Positions 22,417-32,555 of a DNA stretch of 64,000 bases are shown here, in pieces. A model generated the notes under the pieces. It was not told the DNA's origin. It did no database searches and saw nothing but the letters and a program-made list of their open reading frames with translations. This DNA comes from Anniella stebbinsi (Eukaryota; Chordata; Lepidosauria; Squamata; Anniellidae), in NCBI GenBank assembly GCA_029215795.1, contig JARDYH010000001.1, positions 12,079,001 to 12,143,000 on the forward strand, read 5' to 3'. A program made the position numbers and the translations under genes. Position 1 is the stretch's first letter, and the number at the start of each line of letters is the position of its first letter.

Positions 22417-22731
22417 ACATAAGAAGAGCCATGCTGGATCAGACCAAGGGCCCGTCTAGTCCAGCACTCTGTTCACGCGTTGGCCAACCAGCAGTTGACC
22501 CGGAGTCCACAAACAGGACACAGGTGCAAACAGCACTGTACCATCCATGATCCCCAGCAACTGGTGCACATAGGCTTACTGCCTTGGGTGCTGGAGGTAG
22601 CACCTAGTCATCAGGACTAGTAGCCTTCTTTTCCAGGAATTTATCCAACCCCCTTTTAAAGCCATCCCAATTGGTGGACATCCCTATATCTTGTGGTAGT
22701 AAATTCTATAGTTTAACGATGCACTGTGTGA
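22417..22731 (-). mobile_element. CR1-like LINE 3' fragment, longest reverse copy
   Basis: Runs from 'acataagaagagccatgctg' to 'aattctatagtttaacgatg' and 'gtgtgaagaagt'. It covers the block found in copies at 1151 and 11384 plus about 90 bp more of the upstream side of the LINE. No intact reading frame. Confidence 0.7.
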
Positions 22732-23171
22732 AGAAGTCTGGTTGTGGCTTGTAACTTGGAGACAAGGGTGGGAGCCAAGCTGTTGCACCCACACAGGTGA
22801 TGCACACCAGGATACCTGTGGGGAAAGCTGTATTTCATCTGTAACCACACACAAAAAATGTGTTTGATACCACCAGCCAGGACATTTGCTTTGCTGCAGT
22901 GTTGGTTTGTTTTGTACTACCCGGCATGCAACCTGGAGAAACCGCTTCTCTCTCAGACAACAAAGAGCTTTGTGGCACCTTAAAGGTGCGCATCCGTCAT
23001 CTGGACTTTTAGGCTGAATGCCTTTGAGGAATTCAACATTCACTGCTGGTCTTTCAGGTGCCACAAGGCATGTGTCTGTGTAGTTTGCTGCAGTTGCATC
23101 AGCAGGTTAATAGGGTTTCTCTCTTCCCTGGAGTTGCCTTCACCCAGCAATGTCACCTTCCCTGTATCCTG

Positions 23172-23374
23172 GGCCTCATCTACATCAAGCAGGATATCAC
23201 ACTATGAAAGTGGTATAGAAGAGGCAAGAACCACTGACAACTGTTGGGGCCCATTGACGCATACCATATACCACTTTCGTACCGCTATAACCTGCTCGCT
23301 GTGGCTCCTGCCTTTCATATGCTGCTTTAATACCACTTTCATAGTGCAATATCCTACTTGGTGTAGATGAGGCC
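23172..23374. mobile_element. Palindromic MITE with GGCCTCATCTACA ends
   Basis: The left GGCCTCATCTACATCAAGCA and right complement (ending GATGAGGCC at 23374) form inverted ends. Inside are 'acactatgaaagtggtat' and its complement, and a 'caactgttggggccca' core that recurs in four other copies at 29100, 42501, 45527 and 54281. No transposase. Confidence 0.7.
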
Positions 23375-24664
23375 AAAGTGGAGCAAGTCAGGCTTGCGGG
23401 CTTTTGGCTCCACATCAGTGATTGTGCAGAGGAAAGAATGGGATCAAGTATAGACGGGGGAAAGGCCATCTGCAGAGCCGTTACAGAATTGGTAGGAAGG
23501 GCGTCTTCTGGCTTTCAGATTGGCAAGCGTATATGGGCATTTTTGGCATTATAAGGTACGAACAAGATGAGTGGGCTGTGCAGTAGGAAGAGAAAACATC
23601 CCCTCCAAAAGCTACTGTGTAGGAATGGAACATACACTTTGATTTTGAAATATTTCGTTTAATTGCAAAAATGTGTGAAGTACCGCGAAGGGTAGACCGG
23701 GGGTGGGGGGGGGGGGAGGGAGTGATATTGGAACCTTCTTGCAAGTATTAAAATGCCAACTTTTTTTGAATTATGGTTCTCACTGTAAATTCCAGTTTAT
23801 TATGCGGCAGTCTGTTGAGACGATTTGGGACATCTATTCGACTTACTTTGCCATGATGCAGAGTTTTCCCCCTTCTCTCTGCCTGTATCCGCTGCAGGGA
23901 TATCAATGTGTCCCTGATAAGCTGGAGATATGAAGCCTGAAAGAAAAGGAAAAGTGCATTAAATGGAGTAATTGCTTTTACTCTGTCAGTCATTTAAGTG
24001 ACTCCTGGAATATTTAACTGGCAGTTGGTTTTACGTGAGTTTGCTTTATAAGGGATCCCAGCACTAGCACCGATCTAATGAAACCGTTTCCTAAAAGGCA
24101 GTTGGACTCTCGTCTCCCTCTGCTTCCCTTTTGTTTCACCTTGGCAAATTTAGATCTTCGAGAGTGACTTTCCCATTTCTCCTTCTTGGCCAGTAGAAAT
24201 GGCTTCTTGATGCCTTCCTTTTAGTGGTTCTCACATCTTAAATGTTAGAATATAAATGTAGTTAATTAGTGGGAACTGTTTTTTTAAGAACACATTAGCT
24301 CTGAAGAAGTCAATAGCGTTCTTTACTGCTGTAAAAAGAAGAGATGGGGAGATAGAAAGGTGAATCAGCACTTTGGTTCATGGCAGCCGCTGTTGTATAA
24401 AGGCGTTTCAAGCCTACTTTGGCTTGGATCGCCAGTTAGCATTGATTTGGCTGGTGCCCAGCTACTGCAGCCAGGTGATTATTAACTTTTTTTTGGCCTC
24501 ATTGGTTATTTTGGGAAAGGAAGGTGTGACGACACCCCACATTTCTGTCTCCTTAAGTATGTCTGGTTAGTGTGTTTGGAGACTGTTGAACTGAGTGGGT
24601 GTGGCTGATGATGCTGGGAAAGGGAGTGGGGAAGAGTATATATTGTGTGAAGGTGTGTTTTAGA
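23375..24664. other. Non-coding intron stretch, possibly with conserved segment
   Basis: A G homopolymer sits at about 23706-23716. The part 23750-24060 is AT-rich, complex and free of recognisable repeats, the kind of text in which intronic conserved elements are found; I have no alignment, so this is a guess. Confidence 0.3.
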
Positions 24665-25045
24665 TTATCTTTATTATTATTATTATTATTATTATTTTTA
24701 TTATTTATAACCCGCCTCTCCCTCCGGATCGAGGCGGGGAACAAAAACAATATAAAACACAAGAATCACAAAACAGTTAAATTTTTAAAAACAAGGAAAA
24801 AAATACATCATTAAAAACATCTTAAAATTCATCTGGATAGGCCTGCCGGAAGAGAGCAGTCTTCATGACTCTCTTAAATTCATGAAGACTGCTAATTTGT
24901 CTAATCTCCTCCGGCAGACCATTCCACAGTCTGGGAGCGATGGAAGAGAAGGTCCTCTGGGTAACACTCGTCAGCCTAGTTCTGGCTGATTTGAGTAAGT
25001 TCTTCCCAGAGGACCTGAGTGTGTGGGGCGGATTGTACGGGAGAA
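24665..25045 (-). mobile_element. L2-like LINE 3' end with coding tail and stem-loop
   Basis: On the minus strand a frame reads RTFSSIAPRLWNGLPEEIRQ and continues to a stop at about 24826, which has the RLWNxLP motif shared by the C-terminal tails of L2/CR1-clade LINE proteins. It is followed by an A/T-rich 3' untranslated part, a stem-loop (24711-24738) and a (TAA)n tail (24671-24699 on the + strand as TTA). The 5' end is truncated, as is usual for LINEs. L2 versus CR1 is not certain. Confidence 0.75.
24671..24699. repeat. (TTA)n tail microsatellite of the LINE
   Basis: A run of TTA units immediately adjacent to the LINE 3' end, best read as the element's tail. Confidence 0.85.
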
Positions 25046-25611
25046 TTTTATTTTCTTGGTTGTGTGGATGATAGCTGTGTGTGTTCTAGTCAGTAGTGTG
25101 TGAAGAGAATATAAGTACCTAGGATTATTATTAACAAGACTGTTTGAAGTATGAAGAATAGGCAGGTTTTAAATTGATTTGAAAAGACTGTTAACAACAA
25201 TAAACATTTTCTTTTATTTTTTTTGCTACCACAAACCACGTGTCAGCTTGGCTTTGTATATAAGTATACATAAGTATATAATAAGTGTAAGTATAATAAA
25301 GAAACACATATCATTACACCTTCAGCCAACATACTTATAGGAGAACCTTCTTCAAAACCCTTAACACCCTTTCCCCCTCTGCTATAAGGGAAAAGTGGTG
25401 CGTCTTTTGTCCTTCCCTCTGTTATTTAAGCGTTGGGGCTTGGCCTGAGAGGGGTGGGCTCATCTAGGCCTAGTGTTTGAGGCTGTGGCGGCACAGAAGG
25501 CCTCCAGGGAAATTGAATATCTCACCAGCGTTCTGTGTATTGGCTGTGGATGTTTTGCTCCTTGGCTGAGCTCTGCCACTCTTTGCTTGGTTCTGTTGCC
25601 CTCTCCCCAAA

Positions 25612-25812
25612 TCATGGAGAGATACAGCTCAGTGATAAGACACATGTTTGTCTTGTCTATGGTCCAGTTCTAAGCATCAACAATGAAAAAGTTAGTGGAA
25701 AATACTTCTTCTACCCAAGGCCCCAGAGAACAATAGCCACTCAGAACAAGCAGACCATAAGTTCTAGCTTGCCCACTGCTGCCTTGGTATAAGGCAGTAT
25801 CATATGTTCATT
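25612..25812 (+). mobile_element. tRNA-derived SINE, diverged
   Basis: 'gagatacagctcagtgataag' resembles an A box, and the far end 'ccttggtataaggcagta' followed by 'catatgttc' matches the SINE 3' end at 29252-29445. The middle is strongly mutated. Confidence 0.55.
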
Positions 25813-26545
25813 CATATATCTGTTCTCTATGGAGCCTTTGTGTTTTGCCCCTTTCATATTATCTGGAGGCTTCTGTTAGCTGGGATACTGTTGAGTCCTC
25901 GCTGGGCCATTGTATTCAGTGTGTTGCCTAAATATGATATGTCAAAAGCTAAGCATGGAGTCCCAAGTAAAAACTGGAAATCCTGAAACTGACAGCTTGC
26001 CTTTAAATAAATCTGACTGCAACTTTCTTAACCTTGTGTTTTTAACCTTGGGAAAAGTGCTGCTACCATCATAGGAACTGGTGTGGCTGCAGTTACAATA
26101 TCCACATGGAGGAACCAGTTCATAGTAATCAGTAATAGTGTATGATCCCAACCAAGCTGAAAGTCTGGTAGCATCCCAAGCGGAGAGTCTGATGCTCCCA
26201 GAGGTGATCATCTGGCGATGGCTGCAATTTGTGCAAACCAGTCCTGTGATTAAAGCAATCTTCAATGGCTAGAATCTTGGGGTGGGCTTTGTTTGATTGT
26301 TTCACACACAGACACACGGCATTGGAGCCAACCCTTGCATGAGCAGATGTCATCTCACACAATGGGAATTCCCTGTCCTCTCTTCCTTCAGTGCACGCCC
26401 CAGATTTCCTCCAGAAGATCCCCCAAGAGAACATGGGGGAGCTGCAAGGGGGAAAGGGGAAATCTGTTCTGCCAGTGGTTCCCTTCTACAGGCTGAATGG
26501 CATCATTGGATACAACCCTTGGAAGAAAAGACATTAAAAGACAAT
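25813..26545. other. Non-coding intron stretch
   Basis: No gene or clear repeat. Short open frames on both strands overlap and lack recognisable domains. Confidence 0.4.
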
Positions 26546-26616
26546 AAATGCAATAGCCAAAGAGAGCTTTGGCTATTGGGCAGTATATAAATGCATTAAA
26601 TAAATAAATAAATAAT
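26546..26616 (+). mobile_element. Retroelement 3' end with perfect hairpin and (AAAT)n tail
   Basis: caatagccaaag (26551-26562), loop agag, ctttggctattg (26567-26578) form a perfect 12-bp stem. This is followed by 'ggcagtatataaatgcatt' and (AAAT)n. The arrangement of stem-loop, 'tatataaat' and AAAT tail matches the 3' ends of squamate LINEs or their SINEs. Confidence 0.55.
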
Positions 26617-26929
26617 CTGCTAAGAACCATGCTGTAGATTTTCTTCATGGGTTTTTGGATCATAGTTTGAGAATGCTTTATTCCTGAGATCTGATCCTGT
26701 CCGCAAATGTAAGATGTTGCAGAATGTTTCCGTGCACGTTGTTAGATTTCTTAATCCAACAACAACAACAAAACTAAATATGGACACAACACAAAACTTA
26801 AGAATGTGGAAAAGTTGTTGTGGCCGTGCAAATAAGGGTGTATGTGTGTGTGGATTTTCTTTTCAGGTGTGCATGGGGACTACGGTGCAATACAGAACGA
26901 ACTATATTTCTAGTAAGAGCCAGACTATG

Positions 26930-27235
26930 CTCGTTATACTATGGGATACACTACCACAAGATGTAGTGATGGCTGCCAATTTGGATCACCTTAAAAAGGA
27001 TTAGACAAAGACATGGAGGATAAGGCAATCAATGGCTATTAATCATGATGGATATATGGTACCTCCAGTATCAAGGGTGGTACACCAGTGGTTGGGGAAC
27101 ATAAATGGGAAGGTGCTATTGATCTCATGCCCTATTTGTGAGTTTCCACAGGAAGCTGATTGGCCCATGTGTGAACAAAATGCTGGACAAGGTGGATTCT
27201 TGGTTTAATCCAGCATGCCTGTTCTTATGTACACC
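26930..27235 (+). mobile_element. CR1-like LINE 3' end in sense orientation, with coding tail
   Basis: A frame ends LWDTLPQDVVMAANLDHLKK at the stop 27002-27004, similar to the terminal segment of CR1-clade ORF2 proteins. The following text 'caatcaatggctattaatc', 'ggttggggaacat', 'gtggattcttggtttaatcc' and 'gttcttatgt' is the complement of the fragments at 1151, 11384, 22417 and 49516. This copy ties those fragments to a LINE. Confidence 0.7.
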
Positions 27236-27239
27236 TTAC

Positions 27240-28470
27240 TTCAAAGATGTAGCTACCACTGTCATCCATTTTCCTTACTCGAGATTACATGCAGTGGGCC
27301 TGATCTGGTTTGGAACCATAGTGTGTGTATGGGTAGATTTTAGTTTGTTGCCTCCTACTGCAGAGGCAGTTCAGTTTAGGGGCGCCATGCCTGCAATTGA
27401 CATTTCCAAACAGAGATCCAATTTGTTTCCTTTTAAGGAAAGACCTAACACAAGTCTGGGGGATAGGACATATTTGCAGTCTTGATGGTTGATGGGGAAG
27501 GAGTAAGATCGTATATTAATTCAAAACAATCAGCTAGATCTTTTGGCTGCAGGTGTCTGGCTCATATACATCTGTTGTTACTCACCCTGAGCTTTTGAGT
27601 TAAGGGAGGCAAACATCAAAATAAACACACTAACCTGTGAACTCTTTCCCATCTGTGCATGTATCTAATTTGTGTTTCCAGCGAGCTGAAAAAAGCATCA
27701 ACATCAACTTGCAGGGATTTTATTTTTTTATTTCCCCCCCTTCTCTAATTTCTCTGGCTGGCTGGATTTCTTGTTCGGTGAGATTGCCTTTAAATTGGGC
27801 CAGTAATTTCTCAAACTCTGACCTGGAGATGCCGCCCGACAACAGTTAATTAGAAGGAGGCTTTCATTCTGGTGGTGTTTGTGTAACTCCGGTTTATATT
27901 GATGGGGGCTTTGTTCAAGAAGCGAGAGAGCCTAAATCCCTGAGATCATGCCAAATCCAAACAGATGAGTGCTTGTGTCTCCCCTACCCCGCACGCGTGA
28001 TGATCCGTAAATACACAGGCCAGTGTTTCCAAGCTGATGTTCTGCAAGGCTACTCTAGAACCACTCTAGATTTGGGGCTGGGAGCGGGGGTGGGAGTGGA
28101 ATGCTGCCTTTTCAGCCGCTATGAGAGCTCAGGGAGGTTTACCACAGTCAGCCGTGACTTTGTTGAATCTGCTGTGTGCTGTGCTCATCATCTGAGGACT
28201 TCTCAGTCTTCTTATGCTACAATAGGGATGATTCTGTAACTTGGAATTTCTGTGCCTCGTTTCGAAAGCATGCACATACACAAATGTGAACTTGGCACAC
28301 TGGTACTGCTTGGAGCACTGTGTTGTGCACACACATCAGGTTCGCCCTGGAGTATTGAGGGATGTTGATCCTGATGTGCTATACATCCTGCTCTGCTACA
28401 GACCCCAAAGCAATGAGCTGAGGGAGAGGGGCTGTATTTGCTGATTGGCTGAGTCTGTGTGTTTGCTGAT
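27240..28470. other. Non-coding intron stretch, low-repeat
   Basis: No coding exon supported. The segment about 27490-27870 is AT-rich, complex and non-repetitive (including 'gacaacagttaattag'), so it is a candidate for conserved non-coding sequence. This is a guess from one sequence. Confidence 0.3.
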
Positions 28471-28479
28471 CAAATTTAA

Positions 28480-28565
28480 AGCTGCCATTCTATGCACATT
28501 TATCTGGGAGCAAGCTGAATGGAATGGGACCAACTCCCAAGTAGACATGTATAGACATTATATAT
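28480..28565 (+). repeat. Interspersed repeat fragment (same family as 7015)
   Basis: 'ctatgcacatttatctggga', 'caagctgaatggaatggg' and 'aagtagacatgtatag' match the pattern of the repeat at 7015 and 60075. Confidence 0.5.
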
Positions 28566-28576
28566 GGCAGAAGTGG

Positions 28577-28660
28577 AAAAGGCCGTGGCTCAGAGGTAGA
28601 GTGCCCCATGTTCAATCTGGGCAATGGGCAATGAGGGCACCGGGATGGTGAAGGGGCGAT
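28577..28660 (+). mobile_element. tRNA-derived SINE, 5' fragment
   Basis: A-box-like 'ccgtggctcagaggtagag' and B-box-like 'gttcaatctgg' with the spacer between them deleted. Confidence 0.55.
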
Positions 28661-29099
28661 CATTTGTGCCTTCATTGACCATCACTCCTCCAAAGGCCAT
28701 TTCTGAGTGATTCAGCTCTCCTCTAGTCAAAAGCAAGGTTTTAAAAAAACTTATCCATCTGGCTCCTAAGGCTCTTCCTTTTGTCAGTAGGGCTAGCTGG
28801 ATCTGGGTGAAAAGCTGTCACGGTAGGCTCAGAGACGGGCTCACGGCAACTGGATGCCCATGCTGACCCCTGATCCTGGACAGGCGCATAGCCTTTGGCC
28901 ATGTCCAATGCTGGGATACAGCCCCTGAACTCTCCCCAAATCCCAACAAAGAAATCTATTCCTGTGGCTAGAAAAGTTTCCATATCCCTGATCTGCATCC
29001 AACTGCTTTTCACACTAAAAAGGCAAGTTGATGCCTTGTACTTGGTAATGAGAATTAAAATGAAAGCTGGTCATCCAGTAAATGGTAAGTTGACAAATG

Positions 29100-29224
29100 A
29101 GCCGGATCTACACCAAGCAGGATGTATGTAACACTTTGCAAGTGGTTTGAAAATGGTACATGCAACGTTTCATGGGCCCCAACAGTTGTCAATACCGTTA
29201 TAAACCGGTAGTGTAGATCTTGAC
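29100..29224. mobile_element. Palindromic MITE with GGATCTACACC ends
   Basis: 'gccggatctacaccaagcag' at the left and 'gtagtgtagatcttgac' at the right are inverted. The inside holds the shared 'ccccaacagttgtcaatacc' core. Same family as 42501, 45527, 54281 and 23172. Confidence 0.65.
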
Positions 29225-29251
29225 ATGGTGGCAATAAGGAATGAGTACAGG

Positions 29252-29445
29252 CGGGAGCATAGCTCAGTGTGATTGAGCCCATTCTTTGCATGCAGGAGAT
29301 CCCAGTTTTGATCCCCGGCTTCTCCAGGTAGGGCCAGGAAAGAATCCTACCTGAAACCTAGAGAGCTGCTGCCAGCCAGTGTCTACAATATGGGGCAAGA
29401 TGGACCACTGGTCTGGCTCAGTATAAGACAGCTTCCTGTGTTCCT
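29252..29445 (+). mobile_element. tRNA-derived SINE, best copy of the 'tagctcagtg' family
   Basis: A-box-like 'agcatagctcagtg', B box 'gttttgatcc' (29305-29314), then 'ctccaggtagggccagg', 'cctacctgaaacctagaga', 'ggtctggctcagtataag' and 'gcttcctgtgttcc'. The promoter layout is that of a pol III, tRNA-derived SINE. The family name is not certain. Confidence 0.75.
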
Positions 29446-29561
29446 ACTGCCTTCATGTCTGCTTCTAGAGAGCTGAGCAAAGATATCTAGCTGTTGGAGA
29501 TGGAGCGCTAGACCACATTAGGGACTGGCTTAGTGTGGCAGTTCACATATGCTTTTTGGTT

Positions 29562-29569
29562 ATGGATTC
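29562..29569. other. Left target-site duplication of the large palindromic element
   Basis: ATGGATTC, identical to 32556-32563. Confidence 0.85.
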
Positions 29570-29582
29570 TAGGGATGTGCAC

Positions 29583-29679
29583 TGACCCCCCGGATCGGAT
29601 CGGATAGCGGATCGGAATCGGACCTGGGGGGTCGGATCGGATCGGATCGGAGGCTGGTCGGATCGGATCGGACCAGATG
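29583..29679. repeat. Left subterminal (CGGAT)n array
   Basis: Degenerate CGGAT pentamers, CpG-rich, between the left end and the palindrome arm. Confidence 0.85.
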
Positions 29680-29745
29680 TCCGATCCGGATCGGACGCCA
29701 TTTTGAATGCTTTTTCCCATAGCCAAGTATTGTTTTACAAAAACG

Positions 29746-30790
29746 CCTATAACTTTTTCATTTTTAAAGATAGAAGGATGAAACTTGGGCACATTGTAGA
29801 CTGGTTAGGGGTAGTTATCTGTGAGAAATTTCAGAAAGATTGGTGCATGCGTTTTGTGGCAATTAATTTTTTAATAAATACCCAGGAATGCCTATAACTT
29901 TGTCATTTTTAAAGTTACACACATGAAACTTTGCCACATTGTAGGGGGTACCTTGGGACCTATGTGTGTGAAATTTCAGAAACGTAGGTGCTTGTCTTGT
30001 GTGGCAATTAATTTTTAGAAAAATGGGTAGTAGTGGGGTAAATACAGTTACGCCTCCCATTTTTTTATTTTTGAAGATACAAACAGGAAACTTGGGCACA
30101 TTACAGGTACCACTTGCCTTGATATGTGTGTGAAATTTCAGAAACATTGGAGCTTTCCTTGTGTGGCAATTAATTTTTGAAACAATGAGGAAAGAAACAC
30201 CTATAACTTTGTCATTTTTAAAGTTACACACATGAAACTTTGCCACATTGTAGGTGGTACCTTGGGACCCATGTGTGTGAAATTTCGGAAACGTAGGTGC
30301 TTGCCTTGTGTGGCAATTAATTTTTTAATAAATACCCAGGAATGCCTATAACTTTGTCATTTTTAAAGTTACACACATGAAACTTTGCCACATTGTAGGC
30401 GGTACCTTGGGACCTATGTGTGTGAAATTTCGGAAACGTAGGTGCTTGCCTTGTGTGGCAATTAATTTTAGAAAAATGGGTAGTGGTGGGGTAAATACAG
30501 TTACGCCTCCCACTTTTTTATTTTTGAAGATACAAACAGGAAACATGGGCACATTACAGGTACCACTTGGCTTGATATGTGTGTAAAATTTCAGACAGCT
30601 GGGTCCAGGCATGTGGTGGCAAGGTATTTTTGAAACAATGAGGAAAGAAACGCCTATAACTTTTTTATTTTAAAAGTTAGAAGTCTGAACATTGCTCACT
30701 TTGTAGATGGGTTAGGGGTAGATATGTGTCAGAAATTTCAGAATTATAGGTCCAGGCATTTGATGGCTATGGAATTTTTAAATTACATGT
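29746..30790. repeat. Tandem ~150-bp repeats of the left arm, three-unit higher order
   Basis: Units begin at 29746, 29891, 30053, 30200, 30345, 30506 and 30653 (spacings 145, 162, 147, 145, 161, 147). Shared words are 'cctataacttt', 'cacattgtag', 'gaaatttcagaaa' and 'gtggcaattaatttt'. Units 1-3 resemble units 4-6 in order, so a three-unit block of about 454 bp has been duplicated. The complement fills 31318-32363 of the right arm. Confidence 0.85.
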
Positions 30791-30839
30791 TTCAAAAAAA
30801 TTTCTACAGAGGCCAGGTCTTCCCCTCCCGCTTCCCGCG

Positions 30840-31047
30840 AAGAAAAGGAAACACTCTCTCGTCTCGATCCCTTTGATCCTTGCTAGTAATATCCATTACA
30901 GGGCTCGTGTTTCCTTTCCTACTTTCACTTTTCAAGCAGAACGGCTGAGCCTAGCTGAGTTTTGCAGCCATGCGTGCAAGGAAGGATCACTCTGGTCTCG
31001 ATCCCTTTGATCCTTGGTAGTATCCATTACAGGGCTCGTGTCTGCTT
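30840..31047. repeat. Inner part of left arm with duplicated segment
   Basis: 'tctcgatccctttgatcctt' followed by 'tccattacagggctcgtgt' occurs twice (about 30862-30911 and 31000-31043) and is mirrored in the right arm. So the segment exists in four copies in 400 bp. GC content is higher than the surrounding arms. Confidence 0.8.
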
Positions 31048-31317
31048 TCACTTTGTACTCAAGCAGACACGAGCCCTGTAATGGATACTACCAAGGATCA
31101 AAGGGATCGAGACCAGAGTGATCCTTCCTTGCACGCATGGCTGCAAAACTCAGCTAGGCTCAGCCGTTCTGCTTGAAAAGTGAAAGTAGGAAAGGAAACA
31201 CGAGCCCTGTAATGGATACTACTAGCAAGGATCAAAGGGATCGAGACGAGAGAGTGTTTCCTTTTCTTCGCGGGAAGCGGGAGGGGAAGACCTGGCCTCT
31301 GTAGAAATTTTTTTGAA

Positions 31318-32363
31318 ACATGTAATTTAAAAATTCCATAGCCATCAAATGCCTGGACCTATAATTCTGAAATTTCTGACACATATCTACCCCTAACCCA
31401 TCTACAAAGTGAGCAATGTTCAGACTTCTAACTTTTAAAATAAAAAAGTTATAGGCGTTTCTTTCCTCATTGTTTCAAAAATACCTTGCCACCACATGCC
31501 TGGACCCAGCTGTCTGAAATTTTACACACATATCAAGCCAAGTGGTACCTGTAATGTGCCCATGTTTCCTGTTTGTATCTTCAAAAATAAAAAAGTGGGA
31601 GGCGTAACTGTATTTACCCCACCACTACCCATTTTTCTAAAATTAATTGCCACACAAGGCAAGCACCTACGTTTCCGAAATTTCACACACATAGGTCCCA
31701 AGGTACCGCCTACAATGTGGCAAAGTTTCATGTGTGCAACTTTAAAAATGACAAAGTTATAGGCATTCCTGGGTATTTATTAAAAAATTAATTGCCACAC
31801 AAGGCAAGCACCTACGTTTCCGAAATTTCACACACATGGGTCCCAAGGTACCACCTACAATGTGGCAAAGTTTCATGTGTGTAACTTTAAAAATGACAAA
31901 GTTATAGGTGTTTCTTTCCTCATTGTTTCAAAAATTAATTGCCACACAAGGAAAGCTCCAATGTTTCTGAAATTTCACACACATATCAAGGCAAGTGGTA
32001 CCTGTAATGTGCCCAAGTTTCCTGTTTGTATCTTCAAAAATAAAAAAATGGGAGGCGTAACTGTATTTACCCCACTACTACCCATTTTTCTAAAAATTAA
32101 TTGCCACACAAGACAAGCACCTACGTTTCTGAAATTTCACACACATAGGTCCCAAGGTACCCCCTACAATGTGGCAAAGTTTCATGTGTGTAACTTTAAA
32201 AATGACAAAGTTATAGGCATTCCTGGGTATTTATTAAAAAATTAATTGCCACAAAATGCATGCACCAATCTTTCTGAAATTTCTCACAGATAACTACCCC
32301 TAACCAGTCTACAATGTGCCCAAGTTTCATCCTTCTATCTTTAAAAATGAAAAAGTTATAGGC
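31318..32363. repeat. Tandem ~150-bp repeats of the right arm (inverted)
   Basis: Complement of the left-arm array, with very few substitutions. Its + strand frames (88 and 127 codons) repeat Lys-Phe-His-rich segments every ~50 residues and are by-products of the tandem structure. Confidence 0.85.
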
Positions 32364-32428
32364 GTTTTTGTAAAACAATACTTGGCTATGGGAAAAAGCA
32401 TTCAAAATGGCGTCCGATCCGGATCGGA

Positions 32429-32542
32429 CCTCATCGGATCGGATCGGATCGGATCGGAGGTTGTCCGGATCGGATCGGATCGGATCGGATTTTCCCGATT
32501 TTGGGTCGGATCGGATTCGGATCGTGGATCGGATCCGATCCG
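32429..32542. repeat. Right subterminal (CGGAT)n array
   Basis: CGGAT pentamers in the same direction as the left array, not inverted, so this part lies outside the palindrome. Confidence 0.85.
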
Positions 32543-32555
32543 ATGCACACCCCTA

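Larger units (their letters stand above)
29570..32555. mobile_element. Large palindromic (foldback) hAT-like non-autonomous transposon
   Basis: A 2,986-bp element with ends TAGGGATGTGCA and TGCACACCCCTA, flanked by the 8-bp duplication ATGGATTC. The interior is a near-perfect palindrome: left arm 29680-31047 and right arm 31061-32428, each exactly 1,368 bp, around a 13-bp spacer. I noticed only isolated mismatches between arms, for example taata/tagta near 30890 and gttac/gtgca near 31735, and no net length difference. Outside the arms lie CGGAT pentamer arrays. The longest frames inside (up to 127 codons) are translations of the tandem repeats, so no transposase is encoded; an autonomous hAT partner elsewhere would be required. 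The 8-bp duplication and TAGGG ends favour hAT. Confidence 0.85.

Noticed and set aside
26714..27004. 96-codon frame as host gene exon
   Set aside because: Its end is the C-terminal tail of a CR1-like LINE (LWDTLPQDVVMAANL), followed by LINE 3' sequence.
29252..29445. tRNA gene because of A- and B-box-like sequence
   Set aside because: No cloverleaf, and the same boxes recur in several dispersed copies followed by a SINE body and tail.
29583..29679. CGGAT array as telomeric or centromeric satellite
   Set aside because: Confined to the two ends of a transposon with target duplications; not TTAGGG and too short.
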